Assembly (NCBI GenBank): GCA_963930775.1
Contig: OZ005698.1
Span: forward strand, 248,001 to 312,000
Direction of reading: 5' to 3'
From: Cliona cf. orientalis
Taxonomy: Eukaryota > Porifera > Demospongiae > Clionaida > Clionaidae
DNA: 64,000 nucleotides
Shown: positions 54,347 to 64,000 of the stretch, piece by piece
Position numbering within the stretch: the first letter of the stretch is position 1
Layout of the letters: each line of letters opens with the position of its first letter
Program-made: the position numbers and the translations under genes
The notes under the pieces: model-generated
Told to the model about the DNA's origin: nothing
The model's database searches: none
The model's input: the letters and a program-made list of their open reading frames with translations, nothing else

Positions 54347-56768
54347 TCATTTCATAGGGTCAACTGGTGGTATGTTCATCTCGGAGCAAAATTCATCCAT
54401 TCTTGATTTCAAATGTTTAAGGCCTAGAATCTGCCATGTTGGAGGAAGAGAGAGAGAGAGAGTGAAATGCATGATTTGCCAAGTTGGTGGATGCATAAAG
54501 TAATTTTCCTTACATCTTGTTCATTCAAGACGGCGTCATGTATCCGAGACACAGTCTGGATTGGCACTCCGTAAAATTTGGATAGATACACCTTCGCAGA
54601 CGTGGGGTACTGCATCATCATGGATAAAAGATCATAATAATTTTATTGTGTGTCTAAAGGGACAGTTTGGGATGTTTTGTTAGTAGTGGGTATGAAGTAA
54701 TAATATAGTACATGTATACTTGTATCTTATGTACTACCATCTTTCGCAAATGGTCCCATTTGTCATAGCAGGTCACATGACATTGTCATTATACAGCTGT
54801 TGTATGATTGTGTGAGTGTGAGTGGCCAGCCTATACCTTGTGAGCTATGACCCTGTCTCCAACGGAGAGGAACTCCTGGACCTTCTCCCTCTTGTCAAGG
54901 GGGGCCTCCTTGCTCCCACACAGCCAAGAGATCACCCACGGAAAGAAATTGGCCGATACCCCACTGAAGCCACTGCAAGTCAAAGAAATATAATTATGAA
55001 CTTTGACAAGAATGCTCAGAATACGTGGGTAGCTACCCCACTGAAATTGCTGGAAATTAGAATAAGGTTACAAAAATGATGGACATCTGATTATTTTGTC
55101 CCGTAATCATGACATCGTGCGTTGCTATGATCAAGTTTCAGTATCCCAGCTGTTGAATGAGATTATATATCTTACTTTCCTCCGTTGTCAAGGCAAATTT
55201 TAATGAACTGTGTCTTTGCTGTAAAAAATCTGTAACACAATAAAATTTCATACACATAATATTATATAGAGGAAACATACTCCACCAATAAAATTTTAAT
55301 AATATTATGACTATAAGTTAACTTAGCCAGCTTGTTATTGTATTGTTATTACCGTAGGACGGGTTTTAATTGCGTAGTTTAATAATTGTGTTCTAGTCAA
55401 GTAAGGCCAAATTGCGAATCCAATAATTGCGATGGACGGTCCCGTACCGTACTATCGTATACGTGCACGCTTATGTTTGCGAATCTATTAATTGCGAAAC
55501 GTAGAAAAACTCGCAATTCGCATTTAATAGATACTCGCAATTAAAACCCGACCTACGGTATTTTGCTATCACTTAACTATAATATTATAGCTGCATAAAC
55601 TCACTTCAGTGGTGTTGATGGAACGGACTTCACAGCCGCCATTTTGCTGAGCATTGTCTGTGTATCGAGGGAGGTGTCCTTATGGAACACGAACCTTCCC
55701 GTCTCAGCGATCCACTTGAGCATGGGCGGAGTCAGGCTCCTGACCTTTGGTATGGGGGTCTCGTAGAGACCTAGCGGAATGTCACCGGTCAAGTCCATGA
55801 GCTTCTGACAGTTGTTCATCCATACCTCATCACTCTGGTAATAATAGTGGGGGTTGGGGGGAGGAGAGGAATATCTCATAATCACTTCAAAAAACTAAAG
55901 TCTACATCGTTCCCGGTTGCTATGTGCATAGAAACAAAGAATGTTCTCAGTGGATAACATAAAAAAATCTTTGATTTTGGTAAAATTGTCAACGATTCGA
56001 CTAAATGCTCTTTACATTCTCAGCTAATAGTTATAAAGCTGCTATCCACAAAAAATCTTCATTTATTTTTAGAATCTAGATCTAGAATCACGTAACTCTT
56101 CTTACCTCTTCCATAGCTGCAATCTGGTTGGTGATGATGACCACGGCGTCAGCAAATTTCCCCATCTCTCTCATCAGCCCAGCCTGCTCCTCCAGCCCTC
56201 CTTCAAACGTTGCCCCGACAACCACTGGGACACGCCCACCAGACTTGTCCACTACACGACGTGCAATGGCGACTCTCTCCTCATTGGTCAGCTGCAGAAT
56301 GATCGAAATATTACTTGACTACTATACAATTTCATAACATAATATTTTGAGCTAAACGGTTTATACCTGATACATCTCACTGGATAGGCATACCGAGAAG
56401 ATACCTGCAACTCCTGATCTGATATACCAGTCTGTTATAACTGAGCATGTGCAAAGTGTGTGTTCATGTGTGCAGCAGGTGTAAAATAAGCAAAATCTTC
56501 AGTGATGTAATTTGTATCCTTTTGACTTACTGTCCAGCCCATTCCAGTCCACTGATTTCTTATCGTTGTTGAGAAAGGGTGTAATCATGGTAGGGTAGAG
56601 CCCATTGGGAAGGGCCTTCGCTGATGCAGCAGCTGAACTAGAGGAAGCCATCACAGCAAGCCGCCTCAGAGGAACTCTTGCCGACCTGCTCAACAAAGAT
56701 CTGCAAGTGAGGGAGTAGAAATAACGATCAGCCCCCTTATTTCTACTCTACCTGCAGAAGGTGAACAT
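54347..56768 (-). CDS. Dihydrodipicolinate synthase / N-acetylneuraminate lyase family protein, likely mitochondrial
   Basis: A class I aldolase of the DapA family. YPTMITPF opens the barrel. VPVVVGATFEGGLEEQ follows, then LTGDIPLGLYETPIPK (the Tyr of the YxxP motif) and FVFHKDTSLD (the Schiff-base Lys). A 17-nt first exon (MFTFCR, start 56768) splices in frame to SLLSRSARVPLRRLAVMASS, giving an Arg- and Ser-rich presequence without acidic residues, typical of mitochondrial import. Members cleave or form C-C bonds of pyruvate with aldehydes; animal ones include HOGA1 (hydroxyproline breakdown) and NPL (sialic acid). The sequence is not close to either, so the substrate is unknown. Divergent from the beta adaptin gene. 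Confidence 0.82.
55350..55560. repeat. Foldback MITE-like element, family E
   Basis: Ends TACCGTAGGACGGGTTTTAA and AAAACCCGACCTACGGTA; arms rich in AATTGCGAAT and ATTCGCAATT. In an intron of the lyase gene. Only copy of this family in the window. Confidence 0.85.
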
Positions 56769-57115
56769 CCCCCAAGCATATGCATGCATGCGCCTTACGA
56801 GCCACGCCTCCTATTGCGAATTTTCTTTTTCGCTCAATTGGAACAAAGTAGGGGTGCACCACAGCAGCCGGCCGGGGAAGGACCCAGTTTGTGTGTACGG
56901 TAGCTCGACAAAAGAAGGCTCTCTCTACATTTGGTGAGCTTTATTTCTTGGCGATCGTATGCCTTTTCGTACTCTGTACATTTATCTCGTAGCTTCAACG
57001 TGCTGCGCGATAATTTGATGGGCGCGGCTATTTTATTAATAATTTCCCTCATGCTACTTCTTTTCTCTAGCTTCTCAGTTTTGTCATCCATCAATCGGAG
57101 ATATAAGCTTCCAAA
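56769..57115. promoter_or_regulatory. Divergent promoter and 5' UTR region, lyase / beta adaptin
   Basis: 347 bp between divergent starts. A noncoding first exon of the adaptin gene probably ends at about 56934 (GTGAGC donor), with its acceptor at 57069. An open frame on the minus strand here is taken as a shadow. Confidence 0.45.
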
Positions 57116-58312
57116 ATGAGTGACTCCAAATACTTCACCACCACCAAGAAAGGTATGGCATCATCAAAAGAAAGATATAAAACTTTGCCCCTCATTGAAT
57201 ACGAAGCCCGCCCCTGAAATAGAGAGGGTGACTAAGATTTGCTTACCCCTATAATTTTTATAAAGTTACAACTTTCAAACGCACACGTATTTTGATTTAT
57301 AATAATTTTTGGAGTCAATTACTGCACGTCAATTTATTTTTATTGCGTATCAATAAATATCTCCTTCCGTTGCAGGTGAGCTGGCTGAGCTGAAGGCTGA
57401 CCTTCAGAGCGACAAGAAGGAGAGGAAGAAAGAGGCTGTCAAGAAGATCATTGCCAGTATGACCGTGGGCAAGGACGTCAGGTATAACAGCGCAAGCTAT
57501 ATAGCTACGTAAATTTATGTAGCTGCCCAACTAACTTACTCACCCCAACGCCAGTGCTCTTTTGTGTGCGCATCGATCTGTTGTCACATGTACTTGGCAA
57601 TGGACACAAGAATTGTCAACATACATATAGACATGCGCATAGGTCACATGACTTCGTAGGCTTAGCTAACCGCGTGTATGCTGGTTATCAACAGAGCATG
57701 ACAAAAAAATCAACTTTTTGTACATTTGCGCCCGTTTCTATTTACAAAACATGAGACTATGTGTAGTCTTCCATATGTTTTTGCTGAGTGGAATTTATTC
57801 TAATTAATGCCCCCTTCTCTCTATCCATGCAGCTCCCTCTTTGCTGACGTGGTGAACTGCATGCAGACTGACAACCTTGAGCTGAAGAAGCTTGTCTACC
57901 TCTACCTGATGAACTACGCCAAGACGCAGCCGGACCTTGCCATCTTGGCCGTCAATACCTTCTCCAAGGACTGTGAGGACTCGAACCCTCTCATCCGAGC
58001 GCTGGCCGTCAGGACCATGGGCTGCATCCGTGTCGACAAGATCACCGAGTACCTCTGTGAACCACTCAGGAAGTGCCTTAAGGTATAATAATTACCGTAG
58101 ATCTGGAAATTTTCGTGTAAAGAAACTTTCGTATGATAAATTTTCGTGTAATAAAAATTTCGTAGGAAAAAAAATTTCGTAGGAACGACCCCTTTACCGC
58201 ATTAGCGTTAATAGTGCGCGCTAATTTTCGTGAGATTAATTTTCGTAGCCACCATAGCTAGACTACGAAAATGTTTTTACAACGAAAATTTCCAGATTTG
58301 CGGTATAATAAT

Positions 58313-58343
<31 letters not shown>

Positions 58344-61300
58344 CGGTGATAGTGACTGGCACTGCATGTCTGTATTGATGTGAAACTTGACCTTACTATT
58401 GTATCTCAAGAACTCGAGCAATTTCGTCCATGTACATGTACCAGTAGCATAATAATAATACTTGACTATGGGTATTATACATGTGTGTATCAAAAAGGGT
58501 ATATATGATATTATGTTCTTATTTGTGCAGTATGCACACGTACACACTGTGAAGGATTGTGAGAGGTGGTTGTGCATTACAAATTTTTAATTTACTAAAA
58601 CTTGTCAATGAAATACAGTAAACTGTGATCTTCTATCCTGTGCTTCTTTTTTCCCGTAGGATGATGATCCATATGTTCGCAAGACAGCTGCCGTGTGTGT
58701 TGCTAAGCTACACGACATCAACGCTCAGCTGGTGGAAGACCAAGGTTTCCTCGACCTGCTCAAGGACCTCCTCTCTGACTCCACCCCCATGGTCGTGGCC
58801 AATGCTGTCGCAGCGCTCGCTGAGATCGGAGAAGTCTCTCCAACTGGTACTTCTATTTAAAATATTAAAGTTACATGTATGCCCTGCCTCAATGCCACCT
58901 GTCTATCCGAGGATATAATACATATCATTATACATGTACATGTACGTACCGTAGATCGGGATATTTTTGCCAGTAAAATATTTCGCTTGTAAATTTTTCG
59001 CGTAGTCTAAATTTCATCACCAGACTTTAGCAACCAAAGTAGGTATAGATCGACGTACGTTACACAAAATATTTCGCGTGTTTAATTTTCGTTGGAAAAG
59101 GTCATTGACGAAAAATTTTTAACGGCGAAAATTTCCCGATCTATGGTATGTGTAATTTTTAGAAATTTTCTTTGTCTATTTCTATTTTTAGCAACGGCTC
59201 TGACTGACCTTGACACCCCTACCATCAACAAGCTGCTGACGGCCCTTAACGAGTGCACAGAGTGGGGTCAAGTCTTCATCCTCGACTCTCTTGCCACTTA
59301 CTCTCCTACCGACGCCCAGGAGGCCCAGAACATCTGTGAGCGTGTGACTCCCCGCCTCTCCCACGCCAATGCAGCTGTCGTTCTCTCTGCTGTCAAGGTG
59401 CTGATGAAGTTCATGGAGGTTCTGCCTTCCGATGCAGACTACCTCGACCAGGTCACCAAGAAACTGGCACCGCCCCTCGGTAAGTGTGCAGCTAGCTGCC
59501 ATTTTGTACTCCTTCACAGCTGTGTGTGTGTAGCTGTGTTTTAGTTTGTTTTCTTTTCTTGTGTGTTTTGTTAAATAAAGTGTGAGAGTTTGCATAATTT
59601 TTTTCCTTCCTTTTAGTGACTCTGTTATCGGGTGAGCCAGAGATTCAGTTTGTTGCCCTGAGAAACATCAACCTCATCGTGCAGAAAAGGTAAGTGAGTA
59701 AAAAGAATAATATTATGAAAATGCGAGTAGAAGAAGGTGCATAAAACTAGACTAAGAGACAACTTAGTTGCATATTTGAAGAAAAGTAAATAGTTAGGGG
59801 GAAAAAAAAAAAGTTTCGGCTGTGGAGAATCCGGGTATCGATCCCGGTACCTCTCGCATGCTAAGCGAGCGCTCTACCATTTGAGCTAATTCCCCAGCTT
59901 GATAATGTTAACCATATAACATGTTTTTGTAATTTCCCCATCTCAGGCCCGAGATTCTGAAAGAAGACATCAAGGTGTTCTTTGTCAAGTACAACGATCC
60001 CATCTACGTGAAACTGGAGAAGCTTGACATCATGATTCGTCTAGCCACCCCTGCCAACATTGCCAATGTCCTGGCTGAGCTCAAGGAGTAAGTCCCTACT
60101 GATTTTTAATTTAGAGAAGCTTTACGATAGTGCACCATGAAAGTTTGGGTGTTAGCTTAATGCATTATCCATGCATGGACACTTATCTTCTAAAATTTGT
60201 ATTCGCAAAAATTAATACGTTAGAATGCATAGTGAAGTGACATCGTTCTCAATTGCTATCTTCGTCTATTTCAGAATGCACAGTAATAATTTTATGACAT
60301 CATGACATTATTATTAAACTGTGTCCGATTCCCATTCTAGGTACTCCACTGAGGTCGACGTGGACTTTGTGCGTAAATCGGTGCGTGCTATTGGTCGGTG
60401 TGCCATCAAGGTGGAGTCGGCTGCCGAGCGCTGTGTCAGCACTTTGGTGGAGCTGATCCAGACAAAGGTGACGTACGTGGTTCAGGAAGCCGTCGTCGTG
60501 ATCAAGGACATCTTCCGCAAGTACCCCAACCAGTACGAGAGCATCATCTCAACCCTCTGCGAGAACTTGGACTCACTCGATGAGCCTGAGGCTAGGTACG
60601 GCAATTAATGCAAAGGGGATAGTACATGTAGTTTTTGTTTCATGGCTACGTACGTTTAGCTGCTTGTAACATTGAAAATGTGGGATGAGGCTAACATTAG
60701 CATAATAATTATTATGTAGAGATGTGTATAATGGTTGTAGGTATAATAACAAGACTGAGGCATTTTACTGCTGTTTTTCAAAAATTTTGTATTTTTGAGT
60801 ATTGTGAGCAGTGCCAAGCATTAGTGTTACTAATTTTGCACACTTACTAACGCAGGGCATCGATGATCTGGATTCTCGGTGAATACTGCGACCGCATTGA
60901 TAACGTGGACGAGCTCCTTGGCTCCTTCCTCGAGAATTTCCACGACGAGAACACCCAAGTCCAGCTCCAGCTCCTGACGGCCATTGTCAAGCTGTTCCTC
61001 AAGCGCCCTGCCGACACCCAGGAGCTGGTGCAGAACGTCCTCAGTCTGGCCACACAGGACAGCGACAACCCCGATCTTAGAGACAGGGGGTACATCTACT
61101 GGAGGCTACTTTCCACGGACCCAGCCGCGGCTAAAGACGTGGTGTTGGCAGAGAAGCCGACCATTTCTGAGGAGACGGATCTTCTTGAACCTGCCCTTCT
61201 TGACGAGCTGATCTGTCACATTGCTACGCTGGCGTCCGTCTACCATAAGCCACCCTCTGCCTTCGTTGAAGGGAAGGTCCCTGTGAAGAGGATGACACTG

Positions 61301-63719
61301 CAGCCAAGAGCTGAACCGTGAGTCAGTTAGCTTGGTGTAGTTCATACATGTATGTAACAATAGTGAAGGAGTCCCCCCCCCCCAAAATCCTAAATATTTT
61401 TAGTCAATAGTGTCTTGTGATGAAAAGAGTGACAGATCCCTAGCACATGTGCATAATAAAAAGTTATTTGGGAGTTGGGGGGCTGAGTTTTTATGCTCCT
61501 CTAGATCTGCTGAGTCTACGCCACCTGTGCGGCTTATAATAATATTATTACATCACTCACTCGTACATACATGTACACATGTATCCACAGTTCATCTGCG
61601 GAGCCAACTGAGGAGCAGCCTCCTGACACCACCACACCTCAGCAGCAGCAACAGCCGCAGCAGGTGGTGATCCAGCCACAGGCAGACCTACTCGGGGGGA
61701 ACCTACTCGATCTTCTCGATATCTCCACCGGCCCCCCAGCCTCCTCTGGCCCCGCCTACAATGCCCCAGCCGGAGGTGGCGGAGGTAAGGAGAAATATTG
61801 AGTACTAGTTGGTTACTTACGTATTACCGTATAGCCAGAAATATTAAATTTGGCAGTTGAGCCCAAAATCGCTATTGCAAGAATATTCGCGGATTCAAAT
61901 TTGGCGTTTCGATATGGAATCGCCGTACGTATACATGTATATGCGAGTAGGAAAGTTTGGCGAATTTTAATTTGGCGGTTGTAATATAGACTGCCAAACC
62001 ACCAAATTTAATTCCCCGCCAAATTTTCCAGCTATACGGTATTGTACTATGGGTGTAAATTTTGATGCGAGATTGTGGATTGGGGAATGCAGTATGGGAA
62101 TAGGACTAGAATTGTATTGTATTCCTAGCATCTTGATACAGTTTTTGTATATGCGTACATATTATAATTTCTCCTGTAGGTTTGGGAGACCTTGATCTCC
62201 TTGGTGATCTGAGTGGTCTTAGCCTTGGTGGTGGAGCCCCGGCCCCTGCCGCCCCCCTGGCTGGAGGGGGAATGTTTGGAGCCCCTGCCCCCGCTCCCAT
62301 CAGTGGTGGACTGGGGGGACTTGGTGGGGGGTTGGATCTCTTTGGTGGAATATCTGCTGGTAGCGGCTCTGGCTTCTACACTGCTCCAAGAACCGTGAGT
62401 AGCAAATTTTAATGCCGTGTTTATGCTAATAAAACGCATGATCTAAATAGCGCAAGTAGGATTTTTCATAGTTTATCTTAATGAGCGTGTGACGACCTTT
62501 ACCAGAAAATCGTGCAAAATTTAAAATCGTACATTATTTTAGCTTGCGTTCTACTAGCACAAACACAATAGATACTCACTCTTGATTTATGTAGACATTA
62601 AGTTAAACGTTTTGCATGTGATCATAGACAGTAGAAGGGGGAAAGGGACTGGAAACGTCCATATATTATATATAGGAAAAGTGTGGCACATGTTCAGTTT
62701 GGTTCAATTCTGTTGTATAGGGATTTTTAATACATTCTTTTGTAGTTTTTATGAGTTACTTATGGCTTTTTTCTGGCCGAAACTCTCCATAGAACATTCA
62801 GTAACACAAGGATAATGTAATGGCAAGATATTTGGGGGTTGCATCGGTTGTGTTTATTTTCACCATAAGCCATAAAGCCACAACCTTTATATTTCAATAT
62901 GTTTTTCTATACAAAAATTTATTCGTAGTTTTTACGAAATCTTTTAGTAATTAATCTATATGGCATTAATGGCTGATATGATATAATCCGAATTGTGACA
63001 TAGAATGTAATGGTGCACTTTTCTAAAACCCATATATGAAGTATTAGGTGGTCATGCTCAACCAAACTGAACATCGTCCACCCGTTTCCAGTCCATCTTC
63101 CCTTCTCTATTGTCTATGATGTGATAAAATCAATTATTAGAAACAGCTTTGCATGACATTGTACCTACGTATGTTTATTTGTTGTTGATGTTGACTCCGC
63201 CCCTGTAGGTGTGGCTTCCAGCCAACAGGGGGAAGGGTTTGGAGATCTCCGGTACATTCAGTCGTCGTGGCGGTGTCATCTATGCTGATATGACCTTCTC
63301 GAACAAGGCGCTCGCCCCACTCTCTGACTTTGCCATTCAGTTCAACAAGAACAGGTATGGATACTTTAATAAGAAAAGTTGAATTTAGGCAATGTAATAT
63401 AATTATGAAAATTTAGTATCATAGTCTATAAGTGGCGATATACTTAATGAAGAGTATGATCTCTCTCTCACACTTTCTCTCTCTCTCTCTCCCTCCCTCT
63501 CCAGCTTTGGTCTGACCCCAGCCTCTGCCCTGGCAGTGCAGTCTCCTCTTTTTCCCAACACGTCTGCCAACACCTCCCTCCCGATCAACCCTGGTGGCCC
63601 CGTCATGAAGATGGAGCCGCTCACTCTCCTGCAGGTTGCCATCAAAGACAGTATTGATGTGCTCTACTTGAGCGCTGAGGTTCCTGTGAATGTGCTATTC
63701 GTGGAGGACGGGAGCATGG
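57116..63719 (+). CDS. AP-1/AP-2 complex beta adaptin (3' end outside window)
   Basis: About fifteen exons seen. The start [20 protein letters not shown] is typical. The trunk is highly conserved: [68 protein letters not shown]-like [52 protein letters not shown] and [21 protein letters not shown] Pro/Gln/Gly-rich hinge follows (61.6-62.4 kb) with [13 protein letters not shown] near the usual clathrin-box position. The beta-ear starts at [20 protein letters not shown] and breaks off after [11 protein letters not shown] at 63719. It is the large subunit shared by, or split between, AP-1 and AP-2 clathrin adaptors; most invertebrates have a single beta1/2. Confidence 0.97.
58093..58305. repeat. 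Foldback MITE-like element, family C copy 2
   Basis: Ends TACCGTAGATCTGGAAATTT and AAATTTCCAGATTTGCGGTA; shares GCATTAGCGTTAATAGTGCG (reverse) with 39286. In a beta adaptin intron; a (GT)n run starts eight bases further on. Confidence 0.9.
58313..58340. repeat. (TG)n microsatellite
   Basis: About fourteen TG units in a beta adaptin intron beside the family C element. Confidence 0.9.
58947..59148. repeat. Foldback MITE-like element, family D copy 3
   Basis: Ends TACCGTAGATCGGGATATTT and AAATTTCCCGATCTATGGTA. Body matches 16799 and 43945. In a beta adaptin intron. Confidence 0.9.
59804..59815 (-). terminator. Pol III terminator of tRNA-Ala
   Basis: Run of twelve T on the minus strand, seven bases past the 3' end of the tRNA. 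Confidence 0.85.
59823..59895 (-). tRNA. tRNA-Ala (AGC)
   Basis: On the minus strand a full 73-nt cloverleaf begins GGGGAATTAGCTCAAATGG. Acceptor stem GGGGAAT pairs with ATTCTCC; anticodon stem CTCGC/GCGAG encloses the loop TTAGCAT with anticodon AGC. T-arm CCGGG ATCGATA CCCGG has the A54-type loop that is normal for animal tRNA-Ala(AGC). The discriminator base is A and no CCA is encoded. A T12 run on the minus strand just downstream (59804-59815) is a good Pol III terminator. It lies antisense within a beta adaptin intron. Confidence 0.97.
61825..62041. repeat. Foldback MITE-like element, family A copy 3
   Basis: Ends TACCGTATAGCCAGAAATAT and AATTTTCCAGCTATACGGTA; long matches to 22196. In a beta adaptin hinge-region intron. 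Confidence 0.9.
62621..63120. repeat. Large (about 500 bp) foldback element
   Basis: ATCATAGACAGTAGAAGGGG near the left end is mirrored by TTCTCTATTGTCTATGAT at the right. Further in, GGGACTGGAAACG pairs with CGTTTCCAGTCC-type sequence and ATGTTCAGTTTGGTT with AACCAAACTGAACAT. No reading frame of note. In the beta adaptin intron before the ear domain. Confidence 0.8.
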
Positions 63720-63754
63720 GTAAGACTCTAGGTTGTATTGCGCCTCTCTGTGTG

Positions 63755-63966
63755 TACCGTAAAGCGACATTTTTCTGCGCGAGTTTTATTTATGCAAATT
63801 AAGCGGCGGTCACATAAATTTGTATCGCATATTATTATCACGCCATATGTTTGTAATGCATGCAACGTTTAAACGCATAAATAAAAATCACATAAATTTT
63901 TCAAAAGGCCTATTTTGACCAATTCGCAGAATTTTTTCACGTGCAGAAAAATGTACCTTTACGGTA
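63755..63966. repeat. Foldback MITE-like element, family F
   Basis: Ends TACCGTAAAGCGACATTTTT and AAAAATGTACCTTTACGGTA, with internal GCATAAATAAA-type arms. In the last visible beta adaptin intron. Confidence 0.85.
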
Positions 63967-64000
63967 TGTAGTGTTGATCATGATCCATTTACTGTCAATG

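Noticed and set aside
56834-57094. Minus-strand frame of 86 codons upstream of beta adaptin
   Set aside because: Lies over the adaptin promoter and 5' UTR; begins at the divergent spacer, no recognisable domain or splice partners.
61690-61740. Canonical clathrin box in the adaptin hinge
   Set aside because: [13 protein letters not shown] is near the right place but does not fit L-hydrophobic-x-hydrophobic-acidic exactly, so it is only noted as a candidate.

Overview
The window is nuclear DNA from an animal with a compact, intron-rich genome. Twenty-six protein genes lie in 64 kb. Most introns are 50-300 bp with GT..AG ends, and intergenic gaps are often 70-350 bp. Several genes are animal-type (nitric oxide synthase, USP30, HEATR6, LRRC56, TMEM120, a beta adaptin serving AP-1/AP-2). 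Protein divergence from vertebrates, the AT-rich filler and the very short spacers make a sponge, probably a demosponge, my best guess. That assignment is inference.

Layout. 1-5 kb: the 3' end of a nitric oxide synthase (+), then MRPS23 and a FAAP20-like UBZ zinc-finger protein (both -). 5-14 kb: TMEM120 (+), LRRC56 (+), RPL6 (-), DDX55 (+). 14-23 kb: 14-3-3 (+), USP30 (-), PRKRIP1 (+), an AKR7-type aldo-keto reductase (+). 23-32 kb: PP1 catalytic subunit (-), C1QBP (+), DENR (-), TRIAP1 (-), a dynein light chain (+). 32-38 kb: an unrecognised two-exon gene (+), an SRSF1-type SR protein (+), SRRD (-), a CUE-domain protein (-). 38-49 kb: HEATR6 (+) and an unrecognised Arg/Ser-rich protein with a conserved-looking C-terminus (+). 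49-57 kb: nucleoredoxin (-), a SNAPC5-like protein (+), a mitochondrial-looking dihydrodipicolinate-synthase-family lyase (-). 57-64 kb: a beta adaptin (+, cut off by the window end) with an antisense tRNA-Ala(AGC) in one intron.

The genes are mostly unrelated housekeeping functions. Organisation is the shared theme: eight head-to-head pairs share short putative bidirectional promoters, some with NRF-1-type palindromes, and three same-strand pairs are only 73-136 bp apart, stop codon to start codon. Several products act at mitochondria (MRPS23, USP30, C1QBP, TRIAP1, probably the lyase).

The main non-genic signal is a set of about twelve intronic foldback elements of roughly 170-240 bp. They fall into six sequence families that all begin TACCGTA/TACTGTA and end with its complement: apparently a superfamily of MITE-like elements with a shared terminus and different bodies. 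Other foldbacks (including one of about 500 bp in the adaptin gene), microsatellites and a coding minisatellite in HEATR6 complete the picture.
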